Shown here one piece after another: positions 13,628 through 27,428 of a DNA stretch of 64,000 nucleotides (positions within the stretch are counted from its first letter, which is position 1; the number at the start of each line of letters is the position of its first letter). The stretch is from Cercozoa sp. M6MM (Eukaryota; Endomyxa: Ascetosporea): the NCBI GenBank assembly GCA_040357565.1, contig JBDODJ010000057.1; one strand, written 5' to 3'. The translations under genes and the position numbers were made by a program. The notes under the pieces are model-generated. The model was not told the DNA's origin and made no database searches. It worked only from the letters and a program-made list of their open reading frames with translations.

Positions 13628-15209
13628 TCAGCGCAACAGTAGATCAGCGTAGACCGGTAGGTGGTCTGACGGTTCCGTCTGTGACACCACACAATCCACA
13701 TTGATCAACTGTTCGACAGGCTGATTGCAGGAGCAACAACGCACAGAAATGTCGGGCAGAAGATCGGACACACGACGCTCAAGAGCTCGAGGACCCTGTT
13801 TTCCGCAAGTGACGCATGATGGCAAAGTCAATTGTAAGTTGAGAAACGCACCTGCAGGTCGCCAGAGATCTCAATCTGGCCCGACACAAAGATGTGGTCT
13901 AGCAGCTCGACTCGGTGTTGCTCGCTGCAGACACCTTATTCTTCTGGATCGACAGGTCTGGGAGAGGGTAAGATAAGTATACGGGTCGTAGCTATCGCGC
14001 GCAGGCCACCGGAGCAGCCACTGGCGCAGTTGTTCCGTGTTGTAAGCCGATGCATGCTTCGTCAATTGACGCGACTCCGGCACGGCCTGGCCGCGCAACT
14101 AGAGCGACACACGTAGAGCTTGTGTCAAAGCGTGCAGGTAGGGAGGTTACCTTGCTGTTGCTAAACAAACTGGCATCGCACGAAACGCGCGTCATTGCCT
14201 GCAGTTCATAAGACAAGACTCCTCATAGAGGTGGGAGTCTTGTAAACTACAGGGCAGTGTACCCCCATAAGAGAGACGGCATGCGACGGTTCGCCACTGT
14301 CGTGACTCTCCTCGTCTAACAAACAACAGGAGGTCGGGTCCCACAAAAGGATGCAACGGAAGGGTAGAACATGAGGATCAAATACAAGGGTACAACACAA
14401 GGTATACCAGGCGCTGCGTTGAAATCGCCGGCCACAATGACGCGTCGTACGTCAAGTTTCGCGTGCTGCCGCAATGCTTGCGAGAGCTTTCTCAGCAGTA
14501 CCTGGGGAGGTTAAGGTAATAGGGTGAGGGGGGAGGAATAAACACGATACCGCCTCGAACTCGTTGGCGCGCTGGAACACCGTGCCAGTACCTCGGACCA
14601 TCACCTGTATATATCAATATACACCAGTTACATATACCAGCTATATATATATATACCGTGACATATCTTATGCTATATATATATATATATATATATTCCG
14701 AGTTATGTAGAGATGTACCAGTTAATATAGATAGCAGCTTTGTATAATAGAAGATAAACATAAAGATGGACATCAATTATGTCTATAATGTGTACCAGTT
14801 AACAATAGATAAGGAGAAAAAGATCACCATACCAGATGCGAGGTCAGCACAGCGAGGTGTCCGTCCAGCGAAGACGTGCGCAGCAGGGCGCCCACCACGA
14901 CCTGCGAGAACTTCTTCATCAGACGCTCCTTGAGCGCGGCGTCGTCCTCAAACACTCGTTCCGGCAGATGCGGCCGCGTGCGCACCGAGAAACACCTGAT
15001 GTTGGTAAAAGTGTAGGGGGGGGCAAAGAGAAGGCAACTTGTACCCATTGGCAGCAACACTGAGACGCAGTTCGAGGGTTAACTACAAAAGTGAAGTCGC
15101 TGAAGGGCTTGAAGGGGCAAAACAAAGTGGTGCTACAGTATCCTTCAGCCACGGCACTTCCTCCGGTGTCACACATCTGCGCATGTGTGTGTGTGTGTGC
15201 GTGTGTGTG

Positions 15210-15251
<42 letters not shown>

Positions 15252-16521
15252 NNNNNNNNNNNNNNNNNNNNNNNNNNNNNNNNNNNNNNNNNNNNNNNNN
15301 NNNNNNNNNNNNNNNNNNNNNNNNNNNNNNNNNNNNNNNNNNNNNNNNNNNGTAATACGGGGTTTTGAGGAATGATATCACAGGATAAAGTACATGTGCA
15401 TGGCAGGCAAATCGAACCGCCTGCCTCGGCCTTGCTTGTTCTATACGGAGGCAAGGGGAAGGTAAGGGGCGGAGGGAAGGGAGTAAAGTCTACCTTGTAC
15501 TCTTGCGTCGTGCGCAGACCGAAATCGTCGCAAGCGTACAGTTCGCGCAGTGGCACTTCTTCCTGAGTGACCACATGACCGCACAGACAATGACAACACA
15601 AAGTGACCACAGACAGTGATCACCAGGAAGTGATCACAGACAGTGACCGCACACGGAGTGACCACACAGCAAAGGGAGCGTTTCCTACCACCGCCGAGGC
15701 TCCAGCGGCCAGCAGCGATTCTGCAGAAATCGGCGCGAATTTTGACTTTCTCTGTTGAGTCGGGGGGGGGGGGGTAAAGGGGTAGAGGTAAGGGATGTGC
15801 AATGACGGGTAACAGGGGGGGGGGGGGGGTAAGACAGTCTACGTATAACAGAACGTTGCCGTAGTCCTGCGAAAGTCCGCCTGTGTCACCAGCGCCTTCG
15901 AACTCGCTTTCTGTCCACTCGTATATTCCTCGACCCTCTATATTTTACTCTGTCGACAGTCAGTACCAAGTGCAAGAAGTGCATCACGCTGCGCATCGTC
16001 GGAACACACGTCAGCTATCCGACGGGTCCAAGTGCCACTGTGATAGTATCACAAGAGGGTAATGAGGAGGAGGGCAGGGCGCTATTGAGGGGGCAAAGGG
16101 TTAAACAGGGAGAATCAGGTACTCTGGTAGACACAAGCGAGCACCAGGCATCAGCAACTCGGCCTGGTGAAACCCCTCGGCTTGCAATGGCGTACACCTG
16201 TCCATCTCCTGCAGCAGCACGACGTCGGCCTCGGCATCGCGAATGCGCTGCAGCAGACGCGGCCAGCGCGACTTCCAACTGAGTGCTGGCCAACCACAGT
16301 TGGCTCCTATGCAAACATCAAGGTGTGGAACGATACCCCGCCCATCTCTCCAGAAAAAGTACCATAAGCCTCGACAACGTCAAAGCGTGCTCGCCCGTTC
16401 GTCACGGCACAGTGGCCCTTCAAGTGCAACACTTTGTTTAGGGGTGCGCAGCTTGCATTTAGAATACCGGCGTTGCGTTGAAGCCGGAGAGAACATTGTA
16501 CGTGAGCACGCGACACTCCAT
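13628..16521 (-). CDS. EEP-family nuclease/phosphodiesterase, CCR4/nocturnin/Angel type
   Basis: Member of the endonuclease/exonuclease/phosphatase fold. CCR4, nocturnin, Angel and PDE12 use it to cut poly(A), NADPH or 2',5'-linked RNA. It starts at ATG 16521 with MECRVLTYNVLSGFNA (motif TYNVLS). Next exons give SWKSRWPRLLQRI and ADVVLLQEMDR with the Mg-binding Glu of LQE. Further on are ELYACDDFGL, RCFSVRTRPHLPE, the beta strand GHLAVLTSHL, RVIVAGDFNAAPG (GDFN motif), LLDHIFVSGQIEI, and the last exon EPSDHLPVYADLLLR with catalytic Asp-His of SDH. The last intron is 13721-13851. A (TG)n tract plus 100-N gap lies in one intron, and some middle exons (about 15640-15960) are only roughly placed. 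There is no leucine-rich repeat region, so it is not a full-length CCR4. Substrate class is undecided. Confidence 0.85.
14642..14696. repeat. TA microsatellites
   Basis: Two (TA)n blocks within an EEP-gene intron. Confidence 0.9.
15183..15351. repeat. TG microsatellite with 100-N gap
   Basis: (TG)n from 15183 to 15251 runs straight into a 100-N gap (15252-15351). Intronic in the EEP gene. Confidence 0.95.
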
Positions 16522-16956
16522 GTCTCAATCCTGCCACACATTCTCACGATTTTGTTGATGATGTGGCAGCTTTTTATTTATGCCGATCCAGAATCGTGCC
16601 TTGCCACACACGCATAAGTTGCCAACTTACGATTCGAACACAGTCACGCCGCGAAAAAGCGCAACAAGTAACGATGCTACCGCGGTCATGGTGTTTGGCT
16701 ACAATTTTTTTTCTTGATGAGGGATGGGACAAGTAGGTTCCCGAAAGAGAAGTTGAGACGGCACAGTGACTCTCTTTCTGCAGGTACAGGCAGATTTTGT
16801 GTTAGTTAGCGGCCTAAAATCTCATTCGAGCCGCAGCACGAGTGAAAAAAGAAAACGAGTAATTTCCGTGTTTCTAGCTGCACAGTGGCCGTGCGTAAAC
16901 GTGGACTCGCCTACGAGCAGACAACGGATACACACCTACAGGCGCGCAGTCACGGG
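16522..16956. promoter_or_regulatory. Divergent promoter region, EEP gene / Ariadne
   Basis: 435 bp between the divergent starts of the EEP enzyme (16521, -) and the RBR ligase (16957, +). A T-rich run sits near 16706. No core element is clear. Confidence 0.45.
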
Positions 16957-19060
16957 ATGAGTGAGTGGGGCGCCGAGGACGACTGGGGCGACAACACCGG
17001 CGACGACTGGAACAACGATTCCTGGGTCGATGACTCCAAGCAGATCGGTAGCTTCAGCCTCTTTTGCTGTCCCTTGTGTCTCTGTGTGCAGATGCTGTTA
17101 AAATTTAGATGCAGAAGACGAGGTGGACGAGCCAGAAAGTACTCTTGTACTATGAGGGTCGTAGGAGGAGGGAGTGCGACGCGTGATGGTTTATGTGATG
17201 GTTTATGTGATGGTTTATGTGTTGTAGCCCACCCGGAGCCAGCCGATGGCAGCATGAATCTGAAAGAAGTTTTGGAACTGCGCGAGCAGCTTGTGGCGCG
17301 CGTGGCGGAGCTCCTGGGACTGCCGGCCGACGCCGCCGTGCCGCTGCTGCGCTTCTTTCTGTTTCAGGAGTCGCGCGCGCTCGATGCCTACTTCAGCGAC
17401 CCAGCCAAGGTGCGACGCGACGTCGGTCTGCTGCCCGAAGGACAGGAGCACGAGCAAAAACAGAGCGACGCTCCAACACAGTGCCTCGTGTGCTATGACG
17501 AGGTCCCTCGCCAGGATGGCTACGTACCCTACCCTGTCTACCTCCACCTACCCCCACCCTACCTACCCTCTAGCTACCCCTGTCCCCTACCCGTTACCCC
17601 CTGTCCCCTATCCCCTACCCCCTGTCCCCTATCCCCTACCCCTACCCTGACAGGAGCTGCCGTGTCAGCACTTTGCGTGCGACTCGTGCTGGCGCGGTTT
17701 CTGTGAGTCGGCGCTGCGCGGCGGCCGTGAGGTGCTGCAGATGCGCTGCGTGGAGTACAAATGCCGCTACCCGGTGCCGGAGAGTCTGGTGCTGCGGTAC
17801 CTCCGCGCGGACACGAGGGAGCGCGAGCGGTACGACCACTTCCGCGCGCAGGAACTCGTGGACGGACTGCCGAACTTGCGCAACTGTCCGGCGCCGGGCT
17901 GCGAACTCGTGGTACGCTCGGCGGCAGCAGCACGCGGCACCGAGGTGCGCTGCCAGTGCGGACATTTCTTCTGCTTCACGTGCGGCGAGGAGGCGCACCG
18001 GCCGGCGAGCTGCGACGACACGCGCCAGTGGCTCGTCAAGTCGAGCTCCGAGGCCGAGAATACCACGTGGATCATCGCCAATACCAAGACCTGTCCCAAG
18101 TGCAAGGTGCAGATCGAGAAGAACCAGGGCTGTACCACCCCCCCCCCCCCAACCATCATAGTCTTATCCCAACCCCCTCCCCCTGGCAGGCAACCACATG
18201 ACGTGCCGCAACTGTCGACATGAGTTCTGCTGGCTGTGCAAGGGCGACTGGAAGGAACACGGCTCCGGCACAGGCGGCTACTACAAGTGCAATCGCTACC
18301 AGAGTGACAAGGCGGCCGGCAAACTCTCCAAGGAAGAAGAGGACGCCGATCGCGCGCGCTCGGAGCTGCAGCGCTATATCTTCTACTACAGGTAGCGCGC
18401 CTTCCTTACCCCCATCATCCCCCTTATCCTTCCTCCACTCGGTAGTCGATTCGACAACCACGCGCGATCGATGCGATTCGCCGAGAAGACGCTCAAGGAG
18501 ACCGAGAAGCGCATGAAGCGCCTGCAGGACATGAAGGGCTCTGGTGTGCTGTTATACCCCTTCCTGTCCGTTTACCCCTTACGTTGCCTTCCTCGTGTAG
18601 GAGCACTGGACGTGCAGTTCCTCATCAATGCTGTGGCCACCGTGATCGAGTGCAGACGCATGCTGCGTTGGACCTACACTGTTGGCTACTACATGGAGGC
18701 CGGACCTACCAAGGATCTGTATACCAGCTTTAGCCTCCCCCCCTCTTGTTTATTCTCTTTTCTCTGTGTTGCAGGTTCGAAACACTTCAGCAAAACCTCG
18801 AGTGCGTTTCTCCACTTTGACTCACCGCATGTCTCGATTTATCGTGTGGGTTGCAGGGAGTACACGGAACGGTTACACGGACTGGCCGAGAAGCCGCTGG
18901 AACAACTCGTTTCGGATCAGGTACTCTTAAACTGTGTTGATTGATTGGATGAACTGGACTCATTTGTGCCCCAACACAGATGAGGGCAAAGGTGATTGCA
19001 CTGACTGAGTCCATCAGCACTTTCAAGGGCAACATCCAGGCCTTTTTCGAAGACCAATGA
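16957..19060 (+). CDS. Ariadne-family RBR E3 ubiquitin ligase
   Basis: RING-between-RING ligase that takes ubiquitin from an E2 onto a RING2 cysteine before passing it to substrate. The start at 16957 gives the acidic, Trp-rich head MSEWGAEDDWGDNTGDDW typical of Ariadnes. A UBA-like helical region follows (LREQLVARVAELLGL, 17280). RING1 begins CLVCYDEV and continues after an intron as PCQHFACDSCWRGF; the IBR has NCPAPGCELVV, CQCGHFFCFTCGEEAH; RING2 reads TCPKCKVQIEKNQGC|NHMTC, with the catalytic Cys in NHMTC and CRHEFCWLC after it. An intron splits the GC codon just before NHMTC. The C-terminal Ariadne domain is helical (ARSMRFAEKTLKETEKRM; VQFLINAVATVIECRRML; GYYMEAGPTKDL) and ends IQAFFEDQ. 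About eight exons. Several introns are full of CCCTACCCC-type pyrimidine runs. Confidence 0.95.
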
Positions 19061-19226
19061 GCGAGTCCTGTCAAGTTCTAACCAGTTTAAGCCAAAGTCG
19101 GGCAGAGTCTTGGAATGTTGTACTGCACTGTCAAAACTAGCCAAAGCGAAACTAAAATAATGTTGAAAAATAGTGTCAGTCGAGTCGAAAAGTGGCACTG
19201 CACTGATCTTATTAGAGAACTGGAGG

Positions 19227-19988
19227 ATGCCAAAAGGCGCCAAAGTGGCAGTTATTGGAGCTGGAGCGGTACTGTAGCCGTTCTGACGAATACAACAATC
19301 TTCTTGTCTTGTGATGTTTCTTGTTTTTCGAAACAGGCCGGTGTGTGCGCCTTGCGGTGGCTCCAGCATTACGGACTCGCCGTGACATGCTTCGAACGCA
19401 GCAGCCACGTGGGTGGTGTCTGGGTGCAGGAGCAAGACACTGCATGCTATCCATCGTTGCGTACCAACCTGCCGTGTGACTTGATGGAGTTTGCTGCGCT
19501 TCCCTTCCGCGCGGAGGGTTCGCCTGGCGTCCGCGCGGACTCTCCTGTGTTCCGTGTGGATGACACGAACGATCAGTTGCCTGTTCGTGCAACTAACGAG
19601 AGCGCCGAGATCAAGCTGCGCGGCCCGCGTTTTCCGCCCGCGCGGACGGTGCAGCGTTACTTGAACGCATACGCGGCTCCTGTGCGCACCAGAATTCGCT
19701 TCGAACGCACCGTGGAGCGCGTGGAACTTTCACGCGAAACCGACAGGTTTGTTTTGGTGCACACATCCGCGCGGACGCAGAGGGACGCGGAGAAGGAAGA
19801 ATTCGACGCCATTGTTGTTGCCAGCGGACATTATCACACGCCGGCGTTTCCGGTATGCTTCTGTGTCGACGAAAATACGAGGAAGGAGGTCTGTGAGCAT
19901 CCATTTTGGTGCAGCTGGACCTGTCGGAATTCAGCGGCGCCGTGATGCACTCGCACGACTATTATGACACCAGTGTACCTGCAGTTTT

Positions 19989-20051
<63 letters not shown>

Positions 20052-21186
20052 TGTGTACGTGTGTGTGTGTACACAACACAGACAGGTGCATTAAAGGAGG
20101 CCGGCACGGTGTTGGTGGTCGGTGACGGTCCTTCCGGCTGCGACCTCGTGCGCGATCTGCTACTTGTATCGTTCCTCCCTATCCTGTGTATGGTCGATCC
20201 CTTCTTTCCTGTCCAGACCGACAAGACTGTGTACTGGAGTGCGCCGGGCCACTGTTGTGACGGTTTCAGTGGGACCGGGATGATCGACGGTGTGACACTA
20301 CTGCCGCGCCTGCAGAGTGTGCGTGACATTCCCGACTCGGTCGATACTGTTGTTCTGTGCACCGGCTACAAGTACCGTTCTAGTACTCATACAAATTAAA
20401 GGTGTTGAACAAAGGTACATATGTGTAGGTACTCGTTTCCTTTCCTGGACGGTCTGTGCGGTCAACCGGAGCGTCAGTGCACGTGTCAACTTTGTCGATC
20501 AGTACAGGTTGACCTACCTCTGCTGTTTTAACCACTAGGTTATTTGGTTTGATTTAGGTGCATGACGGTGTTGTGGGTCGACTGATGCAACACATGTGGC
20601 CGACGCACCCTGGTACACCCATTGTCTTCCTATTTTCCTCCTAAACACTTCTTGAGCAGCACTCTCAAACCGACTGTGCTTTGTGGGACTGCCGGCCAAG
20701 GTGGTGCCGTTCCCTCTGTGTGACTTTCAGAGCGAGTACGCTGCGCGCGTGATTGCTGGTCTGGCTCAGCCGCCTGCCGATGCACCCGTGTACGCTATCT
20801 GACGCTTAGAATCTTCGAGGCTCACTTGTTGTTACTTTGTCTCAATGCACAGGGCTACAGACCACGTGTTCACAAGCTCCCAGTTCTTCCACTATCTCGA
20901 CGAACTCAAGTGAGGACCTTGTTCTATCCTTATTGATGTCTCTTTTCACCCTTTTTTGTCAGGCAATGTGGTGCACTTACGCTCGAGTCCGTTCCCGAAA
21001 GCAAACGCCGACTCTACGAATCGGTAATTTGGTTCTCACACTTGGCTTTTCACCTAGTCATGTTGGATCATGTTGATTGACTTCCCTCGGAGCCCCGAAT
21101 TTTAACCTGATGTTGGTCATTTGTACTAGGTGCGAGCTCTGCGGAGGCAGCACTTTGTCGATCTTGTCACTAATACAGCATGTTAA
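19227..21186 (+). CDS. Flavin-containing monooxygenase (FMO)
   Basis: NADPH- and FAD-dependent monooxygenase oxidising soft nucleophiles (N or S). It starts at ATG 19227 with MPKGAKVAVIGAGA|AGV; the first intron splits the FAD-binding GAGAAG loop. It continues with HVGGVW and NLPCDLMEF, the FMO fingerprint FSGAVMHSHDY (FxGxxxHxxxY type), the NADPH loop VLVVGDGPSG, and VDTVVLCTGYKY (ATGY-type motif). Later exons give LCFVGLPAKVVPFPL, ATDHVFTSSQFFHYL, and the last one RALRRQHFVDLV, stop at 21186. About ten exons; one intron (about 19985-20090) is mostly (TG)n. Length is near the 450-500 residues usual for the family. There is no C-terminal membrane anchor, so it is probably soluble. Confidence 0.92.
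19988..20074. repeat. TG microsatellite
   Basis: (TG)n with a few TACG breaks, in an FMO intron. Confidence 0.95.
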
Positions 21187-21403
21187 ACTATTTCACTGCG
21201 CTGCTGCACCGCTGCCAGCCATATCGTAGTCGACTGAAAGCTGAGCAGGCGAGGGTATGCCCGGGTACTGTACTAACTGTGTATCGCGCCCAGTAGCTCA
21301 ATGGGGACAGTATCGTATTAAGTTACTTCGTAGTATACTACGTACAGCGTTAGGCACCTCAATTGCAAGCAACTGAATGAATCCGGGCGGGGGTAGCCTC
21401 CTT

Positions 21404-21593
21404 CAGTTCCAACCAAATGAAAGGAAAAGTTCACATAACGATTCGCGCCGGACTAGTGCTGGCATCGTCGCCGTCATTAACGTTGCCCTCAAACACGTGT
21501 TGCAGGAAGGCGCGTACACGCCTCCAATACTCGTCTCCGGCCACTGCAGCACAAGCGAACAGAAGGTCTCCAGCACTAACACACGGAGCAGTG
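21404..21593 (-). repeat. Source copy of the duplicated exon/intron segment
   Basis: End of the last intron, last exon and start of the 3' UTR of the ABHD17-like gene. It matches 8381-8575 in inverted orientation, about 13 kb away. This copy keeps the open frame. Confidence 0.88.
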
Positions 21594-23073
21594 AGATCTG
21601 TACTCGAGTACCAACTTCAATGTCGTTGTGTCCGGCACCTCGCACGTTCCAAAAGCCGTAGGCTAAAATTAAAGTGTACTTGCAGTGGTGTTTACCAACA
21701 GAAGTGAAAGCAAAACTCTATATGTACCAACGGCGGCATTATCAAAGACTTGCTGTCCATGTTCCAAAGAGATTTGTTGATCGTTCGATCCTACTCAACA
21801 ATGGAAGCATTTCAGAATATGTAGGAACATGCCCTGTCACATTGATACCATGTATGACAAAGACAGGTGATTTGACTGATCTCACTCGACTGTGATTCGG
21901 AAAGATATCCTACGTAGCTTACTTGTAAAGCAAGAGTCAATGCGATAAGAATGGAGGAGAGTGTACACAGCAGTAGTCACGTTTCACGTCACTCCGCAGC
22001 ACGCGCAGTCCAGAGGCAAGAGGCGAGTGCAAGATGCTGCTTTTTGTTTTTAAGTCTTAATATCGGTGTCGTTTCAAGAAAAGGAAATCTACACTCCTGC
22101 CACAGGTACTCGAGGTGCAATATGACACACCGCGCCTGTTCCCTGAGCGACCAAACTCAACAACTAAGTGTCTTCAAGCACACTGTATTACAAGGTGTGT
22201 ACTATGTACAGTTATATAAAAGGTAAGCAGAGTTAGAGTGTCTCGGTACAAACAAGCAATGTACCAGAGACTGTCCGTAGAGCACAATGTCTTCAACGCG
22301 GTGCCGCAGCGTTGTTGTGGCCACGCGCAGTGCGGCTTCGATGTCGCCGCGCACACATGACACTGAAGGCGACCCTTCCGAAACGCCATAACCTGCTCAG
22401 TTGACGCATATCTACAATAGGCTCACAGCACAGACAGGTAAGGCATGAGATACCAGAGTAGTCAAAGGCCAGCACAGAAACTCCGAGTCGATTGCGCATC
22501 TCCTACATGTAACAGACACACAGTATGTCCATACCGACACTGTATACTGTGTGTGTGTGTGCATTGCAAGGCGTACCTGAATACAAGAGATGCAGCTGCC
22601 AAGGTCGCACGCGTTGCCGTGTGCAAACAGGACGAGGTACTTCGACTCGCCGTGCGGATAGTACACCATGCCAATTCGGTTGCCCTGTTTGGTCACGGTG
22701 TAGAGACCGCGCACTTCGCTCAGCGCGTTTGTTCGCACACCGAGGTGCTGTAGCTGTACAAACATACACAGACTTACTGTATTCAAGTGCGCAGCGTGCA
22801 TGTGTGTGTACATCTTGGTGCGTGAGTGGTTTGGTATGCGTGCAGTACGCCAGCTCTTGCTTCTGACACGAACAGCGACGCGCTGGCGTATTGGCGTCCA
22901 CCGCCAGAATCACTTTGCACTAAGCAGCACGTGTAGAAACACACAAAGTGCACCGAGTACAACACACTCACCTCAGTCTCCGTCTCGGACAGCTGCCGTT
23001 TCTCCAGGAAAATGTAGCGAGGCACCGGGGGGCAAAACACCAAATCGCGTGCTACGCGGTCTCGACAGCCGCA
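21431..23073 (-). CDS. ABHD17-like serine hydrolase (depalmitoylase family)
   Basis: Alpha/beta hydrolase of the ABHD17/ABHD13 group; ABHD17 enzymes remove palmitate from proteins such as Ras. Sense-order exons: Cys-containing head CGCRDRVARDLVFCPPVPRY (ABHD17 starts with a palmitoylated Cys cluster; my first exon is incomplete), then TKQGNRIGMVYYPHGESKYL, VLFAHGNACDLGSC (oxyanion HGNA), GVSVLAFDYSG|YGVSEG, DIEAALRVATTTLRH, nucleophile elbow LYGQSL|GTGAVCHIA, LHSPLASGLRVL, SVKSPVFVIHG, ISLEHGQQVFDNAAV and WNVRGAGHNDIE|VAGDEYW with the catalytic His. The last exon ends EGNVNDGDDASTSPARIVM at 21431. At least four donors are GTAC. Convergent with FMO. Its terminal segment was copied to 8381. Confidence 0.92.
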
Positions 23074-23406
23074 CTACGTTCAAACTATAATGTATGGCAC
23101 ACATATGGGACTCTGTGAGGCTATTGTACGGATGTCAGGAGACAGAAGCAGCACAGAAGCAGGCGCCACTAAATTTACCCGAATGCTTGGATCTTCATGA
23201 ATTGGATGTGCTGCACTTACTTGGCAGTTCTCCGACCCCATAGGGGACTATGGTCAAATGTAAAGGCAGTAAAGTCGTTGCTAATGCCAACAAACAAGGC
23301 TGAAGCAAAGAAAAAAGTGGCTCCTGGATACTAATGGCAATCATACTGCACAGTAAGATTACGCTTCTGCTGCAGTGTGTGCCACTAAGAACGACCGAAA
23401 ATACAA
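23074..23406. other. Divergent spacer, ABHD17-like / 62-aa gene
   Basis: Should contain the first ABHD17-like exon and both promoters. Nothing else is supported. Confidence 0.4.
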
Positions 23407-23649
23407 ATGTCTGGTCAACAAATCTGGGACGTTGATGAGGCACCCGCACAGGTAAATTCTGTTTGGGAGGGACAAGTGCAAGCCCCGATTGCGCTTTTTC
23501 CCTAGCGAACGCGCCGCCAAATCGCGCGTCAGGTGCTCGAAGGCGGTCACGGCGGTACTGCCCGGGATGCCACGGCTTTCCTTGACAGCAACAAGAGCGC
23601 TTTGATGCACAAGAAGTTTGACAACGACTTCGGTGATTTGCTTTCTTGA
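23407..23649 (+). CDS. Unrecognised 62-residue protein, two exons
   Basis: I do not recognise this protein. Exon 1 (23407-23451) encodes MSGQQIWDVDEAPAQ and stops at GTAAAT; exon 2 (23506-23649) resumes in phase 0 after TTTCCCTAG with RTRRQIARQVLEGGHGGTAR, then DATAFLDSNKSALMHKKFDN and DFGDLLS, stop TGA. Supporting it: ATG start, in-frame 54-bp intron with a pyrimidine-rich acceptor, charged amphipathic composition, and stop just before the convergent adenosine kinase. There is no signal peptide or membrane span. It is too short and spliced to be found by simple ORF scanning. An open minus-strand frame overlaps but has no comparable splice structure. Confidence 0.6.
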
Positions 23650-23817
23650 CGCGGGACAAGTGCAGCAGCCGACCTTCGCTCCAGTTGACTGAAAGAAATC
23701 GAACTCGTTCAACTGGAGTTTTCGCAGAAACGGAATTAATTCAATTCAACTGACTAAAAGCCTGGTTAATAGCATCCTGGTTAATAGCATCGCGTCAAAT
23801 CGAAAGGGGACGGGAGT

Positions 23818-25561
<1,744 letters not shown>

Positions 25562-25813
25562 ATTTATTAGTTCTGTTTGCACGTACTACGACACGAAATC
25601 AAGGGTGAAGTCCCTGTTTTGCGTGATCAAGATTGTAGCCACAGAATCAAAAGGTGGCTACTCGCTTTGCCGCGCGCTGAGCGTCACCCCCTGCGTGTTT
25701 CCCGAGGAGAAGGTTGACAACATCGGTACTCACAGTGTGCTTGGTCTAGTTTTTTGTGTGTTTTTCGTGTTTGTTCATAAAATCTTGGTTTTGTCGTAGC
25801 GGAACGCAACAAA
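25562..25813. promoter_or_regulatory. Bidirectional promoter region, adenosine kinase / eIF3G
   Basis: 252 bp between two divergent housekeeping starts. It includes a T-rich stretch near 25750. No TATA box stands out. Confidence 0.5.
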
Positions 25814-27428
25814 ATGGCGGAACAGAAGACTTTTGACCCGATCCAAGACGTGTGGGCTGATGCTTTGGAGGTATTGCTCAAGTGCAAACCTCGAAAAAAT
25901 TTCCTGCATTCTGCGTGTTTTTTGTTTTTGACCTTTGTTTTTGGCTTTTGTTTTCATGGTGTTTTGTGCGTTCATGCAGGAGACTGCGGCCAGCGATGCG
26001 CTGCCACCGCGACGTGAGACTTTCGACTCGGCCACGTCGATTAAGACAGTGATTGAGTACTCGCGCGACAGCGAGGGTGTGCACTTTTGCACTGTGTTTG
26101 TTGTCAGCGATTTAGTTGCTGTGTCTTGTCGTAGGCAAGGTCGTCAAGACTGAGAGGAAATATCGAATCGAGCACGTGCAGAAGCGCACTTCCAAGGTAC
26201 TCCAGTTTGATTTCACCAGACTGCCTTGATGCGCACCCACGATGCACACTCACAGGCCGCGTTGGCTCGTCGCAACCTGTCCAAGTTCGGCGCGTGCCGC
26301 CACCTGTCTGGCCCCGACCCGTGCCTTGTCTTTGCTGAGTCTGTTGTGTTGGCACACACAAACTAACCTGTGTGTGTGTGTGTGGCAGGGCTGTGACCTT
26401 CCTGTCGGGCGAGAAAATTCTCTTCGAGAAGCCGGTAGCTTATATACACTATGTGTTGATATGCAGAGATTATTTCTGTATCTGTGTATGTCTTATGTGC
26501 AGAGCGACAAGAGCGACGAGGTCGACATGGCCTCTGCCATCGCTTCGGCCATCAAGCAGGTGCTTGTGTTTCCGACATATGGACACGGTGTTTATGGATA
26601 CACCTCGACCTATCTGCAGGGTGACATGGAGCGTAAGGCCGGTCTCGGCGCTGCCACGGCCGCCGCTGCTGCCACGGTACTTGAGTTCTTTGGAAAGGGT
26701 AAAGGGAGGGGGGGGNNNNNNNNNNNNNNNNNNNNNNNNNNNNNNNNNNNNNNNNNNNNNNNNNNNNNNNNNNNNNNNNNNNNNNNNNNNNNNNNNNNNN
26801 NNNNNNNNNNNNNNNCCCCCCCCTCCCCCCCCCCCCCCCCCCCCCCAGATGCCCAGGGCAACCTCCCGACACAGGAGCGACCGAAGGATTACCCGATGCT
26901 GCTGATGAACCTGGTACCAACATAGTGCTATTTTAAGAGAGTGCAGTGTCGCCGCAGTAACTTAACGCGTATTGACTTGCACACCCTGTAGCCACTGGAC
27001 TTCGAGAAGCGCGACGTGCTGGACCTCGTGGGTCGCTACATGCCGGGCCAGGTGCGTCTCCTCACGGACAGAAAGACCGGCAAGCCACGTGGCGAGGCGC
27101 TCGTCTACTTCCCGACTGTCGAGACGCGTGCCAAGGTTCTACCCCTCCCCCCACACACACACCCTTCCCCCCGTTACCCCAAGTGCGTGTGCAGGCCATC
27201 GCCGGCCTCAACGAGCAGCCGCTCGGACACTCGGTGCTCGAGGCGCACGTCTTCACGCACCGCAAGCGAACCGGCGGCTTCCGTAACTCCTTCTCTCACA
27301 GCAGACTGCTGTGTCCATGTATGTGCCCATGTGTATGAACAGGTGGCGGTCGCGGCGGCGGCCGTGGAGGTGGCCGTGGTGGCTACGGTGGCCGTGGTCG
27401 CGGTGGCGGTCTGGGTCGTCGCTACTAA
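25814..27428 (+). CDS. Translation initiation factor eIF3 subunit G with RGG tail
   Basis: eIF3g sits at the mRNA entry side of the 40S subunit and promotes scanning. Start ATG 25814 (MAEQKTFDPIQDVWADALE). The N-terminal eIF3g region is clear: SIKTVIEYSRDSEG, KVVKTERKYRIEHVQKRTSK, AALARRNLSKFGACRHL, as in the family's 'KIVRTFRIE...AVARRKNWKKFG'. A middle Ala-rich region follows, then a C-terminal RRM: DVLDLVGRYMPGQVRLL, TGKPRGEALVYF (RNP1-like), AIAGLNEQPLGHSVLEAHVF. The protein ends in a Gly/Arg block (GGGRGGGRGG, GRGRGGGLGRRY), which the usual eIF3g lacks. A 100-N gap (26716-26815), between a G run and a C run, lies in an intron before the RRM. CxxC zinc-finger residues of animal eIF3g are not seen; they may be absent or lost in the gap. 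Confidence 0.85.
26716..26815. other. 100-N assembly gap between G and C homopolymers
   Basis: Left flank is poly-G, right flank poly-C, inside an eIF3G intron. Confidence 0.98.

Noticed and set aside
21285..21330. tRNA-like TAGCTCAATGGGGACAG
   Set aside because: It resembles a D arm only; no anticodon or T arm follows at the right spacing.
23195..23712. Minus-strand open frame over the 62-residue gene
   Set aside because: Starts from a non-standard codon, has no recognisable domain, and overlaps a plus-strand model with ATG and an in-phase intron.
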